Source: an uncultured Bacteroidales bacterium (lineage in GTDB: Bacteria; Bacteroidota; Bacteroidia; Bacteroidales; UBA932). From it: DNA of 64,000 nt. Positions 43,662-51,905 of the stretch are shown one piece after another; the first letter of the stretch is position 1; every line of letters begins with the position of its first letter. Made by a program: the position numbers and the translations under genes. The notes beneath the pieces are model-generated. The model saw nothing but the letters and a program-made list of their open reading frames with translations. It ran no database searches and was not told the DNA's origin. The stretch is taken from NCBI GenBank assembly GCA_947168065.1, contig CAMVKH010000001.1, forward strand, positions 372,001 to 436,000. The letters run 5' to 3'.

Positions 43662-44990
43662 TTATTGATTTTTCTCCTTGATGGCCAGTACGCTCACGGC
43701 ACCGCAGAGCAGCAGCGCGCCCGCGATGACCAGCATGCCCGCCTGCGATCCGCCGATGGCCTTGAGGACCAGGCCACCCAGCGCAGCTGCGACGATCTGC
43801 GGCAGGCAGATGGTGCAGTTGAACAGGCCCAGGTACTCGCCCATGTGCGAACTGCCCTTCAGCGCATTGGTCAGGATCGAGAACGGGAGGGCGAGCATCG
43901 CGGCCCAGGCGAATCCGATGAGGAAATACGAGACGAAGAGCAGGTATCTGTCATGGACGAAGAATACCGAAATGAAACCGATGGCACCGATTACCAGCGA
44001 AGTGATGTAGGCGGCCCGGTTCGTCTTGAATTTCGGAATGAAGAGCGCCCAGCAGAGCGAACCCACGGCCTGGATAGCGAAGACCACGCCCACCCAGTTG
44101 CCGGCGGCCTGATAGCCTTCCGACACGACGTCGGTGGTGCCCCATACGTTCTTGGCGATGGCGCCGTTGGTGTAGGTCCACATAAAGAGGAAGGCGGCCC
44201 AGCAGAAGAACTGCACCAGACCCACGGTCCAGAATGCCTTCGGGGCCTGGGCCAGCAGCTTGATGAAACCTTCCTTCTTGCCTTCCTGCTGCTTCTGGAG
44301 GTCGAAACCGTGGAATTCCGCATATTCCTTCGGCGGCATCTCCTTTACTTTCATAAAGGTATAGAGGACGCAGAGGATCAGGATGGCGGCCCCGCAGTAG
44401 AAGCTCCAGATCACCGAATCGGGAATCACGCCCTTGGGAGCGGTATTGGCGATGCCGATCCAGGTGAAGAAAATCGGGAACAGGTAGCCGAACAGGCTGC
44501 CGGCGTTGCACAGGAAACTCTGGATCGAGTAGGCCTGCGTCTTCTGCTTCTCATTGACCATGTCGCCCACCATCATCTTGAAGGGCTGCATCGCCACGTT
44601 GATAGAGGTATCCAGGAAGATGAGCGAGAAAAGGCCGAACCACATGGCGCCGTTCAGGCCCAGGAAGAGCCGCTGGCTGAAATTCAGGCTGCCCGCATTG
44701 GGCAGGAAGACCATCACCAGCACGGCGACGATGGCGCCGACCAGCAGATAAGGCTTGCGGCGGCCCATCCGGCACCAGGTACGGTCGGACCAGTGGCCGA
44801 TCAGCGGCTGGACGATCATACCCATCAGCGGAGGAAGGATCCAGAAGAAACTCAGCTGGTGCGGATCGGCACCCAGCGTGGCGAATATGCGGCTGATGTT
44901 GGCGCTCTGCAGCGCATAGGCTATCTGCACACCGAAGAACCCGAAGCTCAGGTTGAACATCTGCCAAAACGTTAGGTTTCTTTTCTCCAT
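43662..44990 (-). CDS. MFS sugar transporter, maltose/sucrose (SLC45/GPH-like)
   Basis: 442 aa with about 12 membrane segments. The N-terminal NLSFGFFGVQIAYALQSANISRIF and the cytosolic GHWSDRTWCRMGRRKPYLL motif after TM2 are typical of bacterial maltose/sucrose MFS permeases. It would move maltose or maltodextrins from the periplasm to the cytoplasm. As first gene of the sus operon it links surface uptake to the cytoplasmic MalQ encoded at 54212. A -7 box and an inverted repeat lie upstream. Confidence 0.9.
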   Translation of the reverse strand: MEKRNLTFWQMFNLSFGFFGVQIAYALQSANISRIFATLGADPHQLSFFWILPPLMGMIVQPLIGHWSDRTWCRMGRRKPYLLVGAIVAVLVMVFLPNAGSLNFSQRLFLGLNGAMWFGLFSLIFLDTSINVAMQPFKMMVGDMVNEKQKTQAYSIQSFLCNAGSLFGYLFPIFFTWIGIANTAPKGVIPDSVIWSFYCGAAILILCVLYTFMKVKEMPPKEYAEFHGFDLQKQQEGKKEGFIKLLAQAPKAFWTVGLVQFFCWAAFLFMWTYTNGAIAKNVWGTTDVVSEGYQAAGNWVGVVFAIQAVGSLCWALFIPKFKTNRAAYITSLVIGAIGFISVFFVHDRYLLFVSYFLIGFAWAAMLALPFSILTNALKGSSHMGEYLGLFNCTICLPQIVAAALGGLVLKAIGGSQAGMLVIAGALLLCGAVSVLAIKEKNQ

Positions 44991-45026
44991 AACAATAAAT
45001 CAGGCTTTTATGCCAAAATAAACCTT

Positions 45027-45049
45027 CAAATGTAAACATTTTTTACATT
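45027..45049 (-). promoter_or_regulatory. Promoter and candidate operator of the sus operon
   Basis: Minus-strand TACATTTG at 45027-45034 is 36 nt before the MFS ATG. AATGTAA-N7-TTACATT (45029-45049) is a 7-bp inverted repeat overlapping that box, so a dimeric regulator could bind here. No regulator gene is present in the window. Confidence 0.5.
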
Positions 45050-45060
45050 GGTTATAACTT

Positions 45061-45094
45061 TTTGACAAAAACTGCATAAAAAGCTTTATCTTTA
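45061..45094 (+). promoter_or_regulatory. Promoter of the serine hydrolase gene
   Basis: TTTG (45061-45064), 22 nt, TATCTTTA (45087-45094). Only 4 nt separate the box from the ATG, which predicts a leaderless or nearly leaderless mRNA. Confidence 0.5.
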
Positions 45095-45098
45095 TAGA

Positions 45099-46676
45099 AT
45101 GAAACAGACACTTCTCCTTACCGCCATCCTTACGCTGCTCCCGCTTGCGGCAGCCGGCCAGACCACGAAGAACATCCCTGCACGCCATCCGGTTCTCACG
45201 CAGGAAGAAATCATCGCCAACATCGAAAGGACCATCGAACAGGTCCGTGCCGACTGGAAGATTCCCGGCATGGGCGTTTCGCTCTACAAAGACGGACAGG
45301 TCATCCTGTCTAAAGGCTACGGTGTCAAGAGCCTGGAGACCGGCGTACCGGTGGATGCCCATACCCTCTTCCAGATCGGGTCCGTGTCCAAGTCGTTCAC
45401 GGCGGCCATCCTTGCACAGCTGGTAGACGAAGGTCTCCTGAGCTGGGAAGACCGGGTGAAAGACCATCTCCCCGACTTCGAGATGTACGACCCCTGGGTC
45501 ACCGCGAACATCCAGGTCAAGGACCTGACCTCCCACCGCACCGGCATGCGGGATGACATCGGCACCTACCTGGGCAACCTGGGCTACGACCGTGACGACA
45601 TCTACAAGATGTTCAAGCTGATGCCGCCCGCCTACACATTCCGGGGCGACTATCAGTACAACAACATCACCTTCATCCCCGCCGCGAAGATCATCGAGAA
45701 ACTGACCGGCAAGAGCTGGGAGGACAACGTGCGCGAACGCATCTTCCAGCCGCTGGGCATGACGGAATCCACGCTCAACGGAGAAGGCTTCGGCGCCGCC
45801 CTGGCCGACGGCACCGCCGCGCTCCCCTACACCTTCGAACGCAAGGGCCGCGAAATGAACATCTGGCCGATGTACGGCGACGAGCAGTCGCTCTGGTGGC
45901 TCACCGTCGTAGGCCCCGCCGGCAGCATCTGCTGCACGCCGACCGACCTGATCAAATGGGCCGTCTTCCATCTGGGCGACGGCAAGGTAGGCGACCGCCA
46001 GCTCATCTCCGAAAAACAGATGAACTACCTCCACCGCGGCGTGACCATCACCTCCCAGACCCCCGACAAGACCAATCTCTACGGCCACTGCTGGTTCATC
46101 GAGCAGACCCGCAAATGCCGCATGTACTTCCATACCGGCACCACCTGGGGAATGACCACGATCTGCTGCTTCATCCCCGAAATGGATTTCGCCATGACCA
46201 TCCAGGTCAACAGCGAGGCGCCTTCCGAGGCGCGGCACGCCATCCTTCGCCGTGCCGTGGACCTTTTCCTCGGCTATGAAGACTACGACTACAACGCCGA
46301 ATACCTGAAAGAATGGTACGCGAATGCGGACCGGCGCGCCACGGCCGAAGAGAAGGCTGCGGCCGAACGTGTCGCCGTGGCGGCGCCCGCCTGGTCCCGG
46401 ATCCAGGGACATTACACCGGACAGCACGAAATCCTGGGCGACCTCGACATCCTGATCGAAGGCGGCCGTCTCTATATCAAGCTGCACAACAAGAAAGCAT
46501 GGAAGCGCGAACTCAAGCACGTCAACGGCAATGTCTTCAACTTCCGTGCGGACGGCTGGGGCTTCGACGTGACCTTCCACTTCGACAACCCGGACGAATG
46601 GGGTTCCCTGGCCAAGGGACTGTCCATCACGGTGGGATCGGGAGAAGAATTTGCAAATTGGGACAGAAAACTCTAA
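45099..46676 (+). CDS. Secreted serine hydrolase, class C beta-lactamase/DD-peptidase fold
   Basis: 525 aa with a signal peptide ending near AAAGQ. Serine beta-lactamase-like motifs: SxxK as SVSK (Ser95, Lys98), the YxN-type YNN in DYQYNNITF, and HTG in YFHTGTTWGM. The C-terminal 110 residues form a separate beta-rich domain (GHYTGQHEILGDLDILIEGG), as in many Bacteroidetes esterase/peptidase-like relatives. It may be a D-aminopeptidase, esterase or carboxypeptidase; a true beta-lactamase is less likely given the added domain. It is divergent from the sus operon and 9 bp upstream of the amidotransferase-like gene. Confidence 0.85.
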   Translation: MKQTLLLTAILTLLPLAAAGQTTKNIPARHPVLTQEEIIANIERTIEQVRADWKIPGMGVSLYKDGQVILSKGYGVKSLETGVPVDAHTLFQIGSVSKSFTAAILAQLVDEGLLSWEDRVKDHLPDFEMYDPWVTANIQVKDLTSHRTGMRDDIGTYLGNLGYDRDDIYKMFKLMPPAYTFRGDYQYNNITFIPAAKIIEKLTGKSWEDNVRERIFQPLGMTESTLNGEGFGAALADGTAALPYTFERKGREMNIWPMYGDEQSLWWLTVVGPAGSICCTPTDLIKWAVFHLGDGKVGDRQLISEKQMNYLHRGVTITSQTPDKTNLYGHCWFIEQTRKCRMYFHTGTTWGMTTICCFIPEMDFAMTIQVNSEAPSEARHAILRRAVDLFLGYEDYDYNAEYLKEWYANADRRATAEEKAAAERVAVAAPAWSRIQGHYTGQHEILGDLDILIEGGRLYIKLHNKKAWKRELKHVNGNVFNFRADGWGFDVTFHFDNPDEWGSLAKGLSITVGSGEEFANWDRKL

Positions 46677-46681
46677 TTTTG
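46650..46681 (+). promoter_or_regulatory. Internal promoter before the PuuD-like gene
   Basis: TTTG (46650-46653), 20 nt, TAATTTTG (46674-46681), then 4 nt and the ATG at 46686. It overlaps the 3' end of the preceding gene. Confidence 0.55.
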
Positions 46682-46685
46682 AGCC

Positions 46686-47483
46686 ATGATGAAACGGTAT
46701 GTGATGCTTGCCGCCGCGTTGCTGGGTGCAACGCTCGGTCTCTGGGCCAAGACGCCCGTCATCGGCATTTCCTCCTACAGTGAGAGCGGAAGATGCCAGG
46801 TCAATATGACTTACGTCAACTCCGTCCGGATGGCCGGAGGTGTGCCGCTGGTCATTCCCGTCACGGGTGACGACGCCCAGATCGACCTCGTCATCTCGGC
46901 CATCGACGCCCTCGTGATGACGGGCGGCGAAGACTTCGACCCGCTCAAATGGTTTGGCGAGGAGCCTGTCCGCGGCCTGGGCGAAGTCGTTCCGGAACGT
47001 GACGAGTATGACGTCAAGCTGGTCCGCGCAGCCGTGGCCCGGGGCATCCCCGTGCTGGGTATCTGCCGCGGAGAGCAACTGCTGGCCGTGGCCTTCGGCG
47101 GCTCACTCTGGCAGGACATCCCTTCGCAGGTTCCCTCCAGCTACGTAAAACATCGGCAGAGCCCCACGAGCGGCGCCTACGGCACCCATTCGATTTCCAT
47201 CACGCCCGATTCAAAACTGGCAAAAATCCTCGGCAAGGACAAGGCCGTCGTCAATTCCTTCCATCACCAGGCCATCAAGGACGTACCCAAGGGCTTCAAG
47301 GTTACGGCCACATCGGCCGACGGTATTATAGAAGGTGTCGAGCGCGTCGGCAAACTGCCCGGTTTTGTCGATGGGGGCGGCATCATCATCGGCGTCCAGT
47401 TCCATCCCGAAGTGATCACCAATGCGGGCAATCCGGAATTCCTGCCCATTTTCCGCTTCATCGTAGAAGAAGCCTGCAAATAA
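46686..47483 (+). CDS. Secreted class I glutamine amidotransferase-like hydrolase (PuuD-like)
   Basis: 265 aa. A signal peptide (MLAAALLGATLGLWA) precedes a peptidase C26 domain: MTGGEDFDP, nucleophile Cys127 in LGICRGEQL, and His/Glu in VQFHPEV. The family cleaves gamma-glutamyl bonds, as in gamma-glutamyl-GABA hydrolase, but most PuuD proteins are cytoplasmic. The signal peptide suggests a periplasmic role, perhaps on gamma-glutamyl peptides of cell wall or medium (inference). Two adjacent ATGs are possible starts. Confidence 0.85.
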   Translation: MMKRYVMLAAALLGATLGLWAKTPVIGISSYSESGRCQVNMTYVNSVRMAGGVPLVIPVTGDDAQIDLVISAIDALVMTGGEDFDPLKWFGEEPVRGLGEVVPERDEYDVKLVRAAVARGIPVLGICRGEQLLAVAFGGSLWQDIPSQVPSSYVKHRQSPTSGAYGTHSISITPDSKLAKILGKDKAVVNSFHHQAIKDVPKGFKVTATSADGIIEGVERVGKLPGFVDGGGIIIGVQFHPEVITNAGNPEFLPIFRFIVEEACK

Positions 47484-47492
47484 GTTTCCCTG

Positions 47493-49253
47493 ATGTCTGC
47501 ACGCACTTTCATTACTTCACTGGCCATGCTATGCGCCTTGGCCGCCGCATCTTCCTGCGTCGACCCGGCGTATGATCTCAACCGGACAGACCCCGCCGTC
47601 ACACTCGGCGGCGACGACCTGACGTTCCCCCTGGGCACGACCCGGCAACTGAAAGTCGGCGACATGATTACCGACCGCTTCGGCAGCCTCTTCGTCCGGG
47701 AAGACGACGGGACATTCACCGCGCATTATACGGCCGATCCTGTAGATTTCGTCTTTGCCGGGCTGAAGGACTACGACGGAGCCCGTCCGTTCCGCAAATA
47801 CTGCAACTTCCCCATTTCCACGGCTTTCTCGCTGTTCAGAACGCCAGCTTCCGGCGTGAGTTTCGACCCGGACGGTACGGCTGACCTTTCGGGCCTGCTG
47901 CCTGCCACGATCAATCTCGGCACCAAGTCGCGGGGTACGACCCTCAATATCCCGCGCATGCCCGACCAGCTGCTCGGACTCGAATCGATCACCCTCACCC
48001 GCGAGTCGATCGTACGGGTCACCTTCGCGATTCCCAACTGCGTGCTGACCGACGGCACGGTGACCGCTACCGTCAACGTCGACCTGAGCCAATTCTTTGA
48101 AAGCGAAGACTGCGTCGACGGCATCTTGACCGTCGTCGTCCCGCTCACGAAGGAAAACGGCTATTCCTCCACCATCGACATTCCGCTGCGCACGCTCAAG
48201 TTCAGTTCGGGTGATTACGACGTCAAGACCCACACCCTCAATTTGGAAGCCCGGCTCGGCTTCAACGGCAGCGTGTCGGTGAGCGGGGCCCGGACCAGCC
48301 GCGCCCGCTACGAAAGCATCGTATCGTCCAACCCGCTCCAGCAACTCCAGGTCACGGCGGAACTCCGCGACCTCACCTGCGAATCCATCCGCGGCCGCTA
48401 CGACTACAAGATCGCCCAGCTCCAGACCAGCGTCGACCTGACCAACCTGACCGGTCAGGTCCTCGACCGGATCGGCGACAAGGACGCCGTCTTCGACTTC
48501 GACGATCCCGAGATCATCCTCAACGTGGAGAGCAATATCAGCGTTCCGACCTACGCCCTGGTCAAGCTCACGGCCCTGAAGAAACGCGCCAAGGTCGCTG
48601 TCATGGACAGCATCGTCGTCCCCTTCCCGATCGCCGAACCGGGCGAAACCCTGCACAAGCAGATACGCCTGGCCAAAACCGCGAAGAGCCCGGAAGACGT
48701 CGTCCTCGACTTCACCGAACTGGTCCGGATCGCCCCCGACCAGATCGTCGTGGACATCGAGGGCCTCACTTACCACGACCAGACGGGGGAAGTCCGCGTC
48801 GGAGTGGTGTATGAAGCACACGTGACGCCCCGCGTCAACATCCCCCTGGCCTTCGGGCCCGCCCTGCAGCTTACGATGCGCGACACGCTCACGCTGCCCG
48901 ATACCTTCGGCAACCTGCTTCAGGACAACCGGCTGACACTGCTCGGCGAGATGACCAACACACTCCCGCTGCAGCTTGAATTCAATATGGAGATGACCGA
49001 TGCGGCCGGAAACCGGCTGCTCGAGCCCGTCGATGCGACCATCGCCGCAGGCGGCACCAGTCCTCTCTCCGTTCCTTTGGCTCCCCTGGCTGACGCGCCG
49101 GTCGGGAAACTGACGAAAGCCTTCCTGACCTTCAAGGTGAAAGGGACGAAAGACAACCGTCCCGTCAAGGCCGACGATTACATCCAGGCCGCCCTCCGGG
49201 TCAAGGTCCCGGGCGGCTATCATCTCTCCCTCCAATACGACGACGCGCAATGA
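47493..49253 (+). CDS. Hypothetical lipoprotein, beta-rich
   Basis: 586 aa with a signal sequence and likely lipobox (ALAAASSC, then VDPAYDLNRTDPAVTLGGDD). The rest is rich in beta-strand segments with repeated phrases such as IPLRTLKFSSGDYDVKTHTL and LPLQLEFNMEMTDAAGNRLLEP. I know this type as an unnamed Bacteroidetes lipoprotein often found beside a DUF5723 barrel; that is the arrangement here, with an ATGA overlap. It is probably a cell-surface or periplasmic partner of the barrel. No enzymatic motif is visible. Confidence 0.75.
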   Translation: MSARTFITSLAMLCALAAASSCVDPAYDLNRTDPAVTLGGDDLTFPLGTTRQLKVGDMITDRFGSLFVREDDGTFTAHYTADPVDFVFAGLKDYDGARPFRKYCNFPISTAFSLFRTPASGVSFDPDGTADLSGLLPATINLGTKSRGTTLNIPRMPDQLLGLESITLTRESIVRVTFAIPNCVLTDGTVTATVNVDLSQFFESEDCVDGILTVVVPLTKENGYSSTIDIPLRTLKFSSGDYDVKTHTLNLEARLGFNGSVSVSGARTSRARYESIVSSNPLQQLQVTAELRDLTCESIRGRYDYKIAQLQTSVDLTNLTGQVLDRIGDKDAVFDFDDPEIILNVESNISVPTYALVKLTALKKRAKVAVMDSIVVPFPIAEPGETLHKQIRLAKTAKSPEDVVLDFTELVRIAPDQIVVDIEGLTYHDQTGEVRVGVVYEAHVTPRVNIPLAFGPALQLTMRDTLTLPDTFGNLLQDNRLTLLGEMTNTLPLQLEFNMEMTDAAGNRLLEPVDATIAAGGTSPLSVPLAPLADAPVGKLTKAFLTFKVKGTKDNRPVKADDYIQAALRVKVPGGYHLSLQYDDAQ

Positions 49254-50587
49254 AAAGATACAGTCTTACCATCCTGCTCGCACTGCTCGCCTTCACGGCG
49301 CTCGTCCCGGCTCAGCCGCTCCGCGGCAGTTACTTCTTCGAAACATCGCTTCTTCGCAGCAAGCTCAACCCGGCCTTTGCTCCGCAGACAGACCTCTATA
49401 TCTCCGTCCCGGTGGCCGGCTACGCCAGCGCCGAAATGCTCAGCAATGTCGGTCTTGGCAACTTTTTGTTCCCCGAAGGCGACAAGACCTACACTTTTCT
49501 CAACGACCACGTGGATGAAGCTACCTTCTATGGAAAGCTTCCGGAGAAGGACCCCTACCTTACGGCGCGCTTTGAAACCGATCTGCTGGGCGCGGGATAC
49601 CGCTTGAACGACAAACTCTTCCTCTCGGCAGGACTCTCCGTTTCGGGCTACGGCCATGCGGATATCCCCCGGGAGTTGCTCCGCTTTGCCAAGACAGGAC
49701 GCAGCGGCGGCAGCCAGTCCTGGATGATTGAAGGTCCGCACGCCTCTTTTCTGACGTACGCAACGTTCTCGGCCGGCTGCAGCTACGACCTGGACGATTT
49801 GGTTCCCGGACTTCGCGTCGGTGGCCGTCTTCGTCTGATGACCGGTCTGAATTCTGCCAACGCCACGCTTCATATGCTTGACGTCCAGATGAATGACGAC
49901 CGTCTCGCCGCCACGGTGCGCGGAATCCTCGACCTCTCCGGCTTCTCTTACACGCCCGAGGGAGGTTTCCGTTCCGACGGTTTCCGCCTCCACGGCCTGG
50001 GCGCCGCCTTCGACCTAGGCGCTGAATACAGGCTCCTCTTCGACGGCTTCGTGAACGGCCTCAATCTCTCGGCTTCCATCGCCAATGTCGGGAAACTGTC
50101 CTTCGGAAAAGCCAACCGGCTGAAAGCCGAGCACAGCGCCAGCTTCGAGGGCTTCCAGAACATCAGTGCCGACTTCGACTTTGCCTCCGCCCTGGAAAAG
50201 GTAACCAGCGACTTCAGCGAGCTGGTCACGCTGGAAAGCGACGGGACCCCGGATTTACGCTACATCATGAGCCCGGAAATCTTCGCCGGAGCCGAGGTCC
50301 CCTTCCTCAACGAAATGCTGAGCGTCGGCCTGCTCTACAACCGGAGCATGGACAAAAACCACATGACCGTCGCCTTCAACGCCACGCCGCTCGAATGGCT
50401 CAACCTGAATGCCCACTACACGTTCGGCCCCGTCGGCCGGATGGGATTCTACGCCGAGTACATTCCGAAGAAATACGTCGGCTTCTTCTTCGGCTTCGAA
50501 AAAGCCTCCTGGAAGACCAACAAGCAGCTGCTCGGCATCCGTAACTTCACCGAAAGCGTCTGCCTCGGCCTGAACGTCCTGCTGTAG
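49250..50587 (+). CDS. DUF5723-like outer-membrane beta-barrel protein
   Basis: 445 aa with a signal peptide (LLALLAFTALVPAQP). The sequence then alternates short hydrophobic strands and loops, beginning RGSYFFETSLLRSKLNPAFAP, a phrase typical of DUF5723 proteins, and ends SVCLGLNVLL. It probably forms an outer-membrane barrel related to the PorV/FadL-like group. Function is unknown. It is coupled to the preceding lipoprotein gene, and the two may act together at the surface. Confidence 0.75.
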   Translation: MKRYSLTILLALLAFTALVPAQPLRGSYFFETSLLRSKLNPAFAPQTDLYISVPVAGYASAEMLSNVGLGNFLFPEGDKTYTFLNDHVDEATFYGKLPEKDPYLTARFETDLLGAGYRLNDKLFLSAGLSVSGYGHADIPRELLRFAKTGRSGGSQSWMIEGPHASFLTYATFSAGCSYDLDDLVPGLRVGGRLRLMTGLNSANATLHMLDVQMNDDRLAATVRGILDLSGFSYTPEGGFRSDGFRLHGLGAAFDLGAEYRLLFDGFVNGLNLSASIANVGKLSFGKANRLKAEHSASFEGFQNISADFDFASALEKVTSDFSELVTLESDGTPDLRYIMSPEIFAGAEVPFLNEMLSVGLLYNRSMDKNHMTVAFNATPLEWLNLNAHYTFGPVGRMGFYAEYIPKKYVGFFFGFEKASWKTNKQLLGIRNFTESVCLGLNVLL

Positions 50588-50599
50588 CCAGCCTGTAAC

Positions 50600-50628
50600 A
50601 CACCCTCCCGGCCATGAAAAAGCGGGAG
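50600..50628. repeat. Partial copy of the RAYT-linked REP element
   Basis: ACACCCTCCCGGCCATGAA (19 nt) matches the left arm of the REP at 59385-59403. It is followed by AAAGCGGGAG, giving a shorter CTCCCG/CGGGAG hairpin. It lies just after the DUF5723 stop and may act as a terminator. Confidence 0.6.
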
Positions 50629-50675
50629 CAACAGTAGCAGATTCGACGGCAACTTGTTCAATGAATTGAATAATA

Positions 50676-50707
50676 TTTGTTTTGAGCGAATAATGTTCGT
50701 ATCTTTA
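50676..50707 (+). promoter_or_regulatory. Promoter of the candidate small RNA
   Basis: TTTG (50676-50679), exactly 20 nt, TATCTTTA (50700-50707). There is no ORF immediately downstream on this strand. Confidence 0.65.
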
Positions 50708-50709
50708 CA

Positions 50710-50812
50710 TCGGATTCGTTAATGGGAATTCGATGAAGGGATGACAACCCTTTCAAGTCAACTTGATCCGAGCCCTTCCTGAAAGTCGCTGCCTAAGCGG
50801 CTTTTTTCTTTT
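50710..50812 (+). ncRNA. Candidate structured small RNA with intrinsic terminator
   Basis: It starts at the predicted transcription start. TCGGAT (50710-50715) pairs with ATCCGA (50766-50771), enclosing AAGGG/CCCTT (50736-50740 with 50748-50752) and CAAGT/ACTTG (50754-50758 with 50761-50765). A terminator follows: GTCGCT (50785-50790), loop GCCTA, AGCGGC (50796-50801), then a T-rich run to 50813. No coding frame downstream is in position to be controlled by it. I do not recognise a known RNA class. Confidence 0.6.
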
Positions 50813-50935
50813 TCTCCCTGGGGACAAGATATACAGTATTGAACATAATCTCCATATGAGTGTTGGAAACCCACGACAAGTTTAATATTTTGATATCTCA
50901 GTATTAGGATCTTTGAAAAGCCCTTTTGGTTTTGG

Positions 50936-51160
50936 TCATTCGTTTTTCTTGGCCCTTACTGGACCAACACGGCATTTTCCAAGATTTTCGTTAATAGATA
51001 GATATTTAACCTTGATATACTGATTGATCGATTTGTTCCAAATAGCCTTTGACGGATGATCGGCTATCCATCGAGCATAAAAATCCTTGATAATCTTTTC
51101 CCGCCCCTTGATATCATCCCGACTATTTCCCGTCGGAATATCCAAAGCAATTCTACCCAT
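50936..51160 (-). CDS. Small hypothetical protein
   Basis: 74 aa from the ATG at 51160 (MGRIALDIPTGNSRDD); the track start at 51175 is a TTG. The body (REKIIKDFYARWIADHPSKAIWNKSINQYIKVKYLSINE) looks like a small conserved Bacteroidetes protein I have seen without a named function. The last 20 residues (NLGKCRVGPVRAKKNE) look less conserved, so the gene may be truncated relative to relatives; that is a guess. A strong promoter lies upstream (51209-51239). Confidence 0.6.
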   Translation of the reverse strand: MGRIALDIPTGNSRDDIKGREKIIKDFYARWIADHPSKAIWNKSINQYIKVKYLSINENLGKCRVGPVRAKKNE

Positions 51161-51208
51161 ATCTGTCAACTCCAATTAACCCAACGCCACTTTGGCTCTG
51201 GACGAAGA

Positions 51209-51264
51209 CAAAGATAACATATGAACTTGCGATTTGCAAGAGTTGGCTGAAATGCTTATCTTTG
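51209..51264. promoter_or_regulatory. Symmetric bidirectional promoter
   Basis: Minus: TTG (complement of CAA at 51237-51239), 20 nt, TATCTTTG (51209-51216), for the small gene at 50936. Plus: TTTG (51233-51236), 20 nt, TATCTTTG (51257-51264). The two -33 elements lie back to back in TTTGCAAG. Confidence 0.7.
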
Positions 51265-51561
51265 TTTTTGACATAGTGAAAGCTATGTCATTACAAATCA
51301 GCGAAAGTGTTTTCGCGTTGACCTGGATCGAAATCTAGAAAATTTTGAATGAGAAGATTGGCGGCAGAAACACTCTGCTCGACATTGATTTGTTGTCGGC
51401 TCAATTCGGCCGATTCCATATCAGTCGGGTGTGGAGTATCAGTCGTATTCATCTCTCAAAGGTTTTTCCAGAACCCCGATCCGGTGGACGCGAAAGAAGC
51501 TCCACACTTTTTTGTTATACTTCCCTTAAATGGAGCCGAGGGGATACTAAAGTAATTGATT
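51265..51561 (+). other. Transcribed leader-like region with two hairpins and unresolved short ORFs
   Basis: Two hairpins follow the promoter: GACATAG/CTATGTC (51270-51276 with 51283-51289) and GCGAAA/TTTCGC (51301-51306 with 51311-51316). Two overlapping ORFs start nearby (51345-51605, 86 aa; 51349-51555, 68 aa). Neither has recognisable sequence, and I cannot choose between them. This may be a leader for the gene at 51562, a frameshifted gene, or a structured RNA. Confidence 0.35.
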
Positions 51562-51888
51562 ATGAATTCGACCCATCCTCCTTTAGGAACATTCATTACA
51601 GATGAATTGTACACAAAAATTGTAAGTACTCTCCCTGATACTTTTGATTTAGACCAATTTACATTATCATTTATTCATTTTTTCCCAGACCAAATGATGG
51701 ATACCCTCCTTTGTCGTAGTTTCGTTTCAATAAAACGTTATCTGCACAAATATGTTTTAGGAAAGGCAATCCAGGATAGGCTTCACTTAGCGAAAAGACT
51801 GGAGGTGTACCCAAATAAAGAACTGTGGACAAAAGATATGAAGAAGGAGTCTTTCAAGATTCAAAGCAAACATGTAAATCAGAAATAA
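51562..51888 (+). CDS. Hypothetical protein
   Basis: 108 aa from MNSTHPPLGTFITDELY; the track start 6 bp earlier is a TTG. The composition is that of a real soluble protein (DTFDLDQFTLSFIHFFPDQMMDTLLC). It is basic at the C-terminus and has no motif I recognise. It lies in the AT-rich accessory block and ends 17 bp before the lipoprotein gene, so the two may share a transcript. Confidence 0.45.
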   Translation: MNSTHPPLGTFITDELYTKIVSTLPDTFDLDQFTLSFIHFFPDQMMDTLLCRSFVSIKRYLHKYVLGKAIQDRLHLAKRLEVYPNKELWTKDMKKESFKIQSKHVNQK

Positions 51889-51905
51889 CAACCATTGATA
51901 TTATC

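Noticed and set aside
45099-46676. Antibiotic-resistance beta-lactamase
   Set aside because: SxxK, YxN and HTG motifs are shared with many esterases and peptidases, and the extra C-terminal domain is not found in true AmpC enzymes.
50588-50935. Possible tRNA in the largest gene-free gap
   Set aside because: No acceptor or T-arm pattern or GTTCRA-type loop was found; the region is explained by the REP copy and the candidate small RNA.
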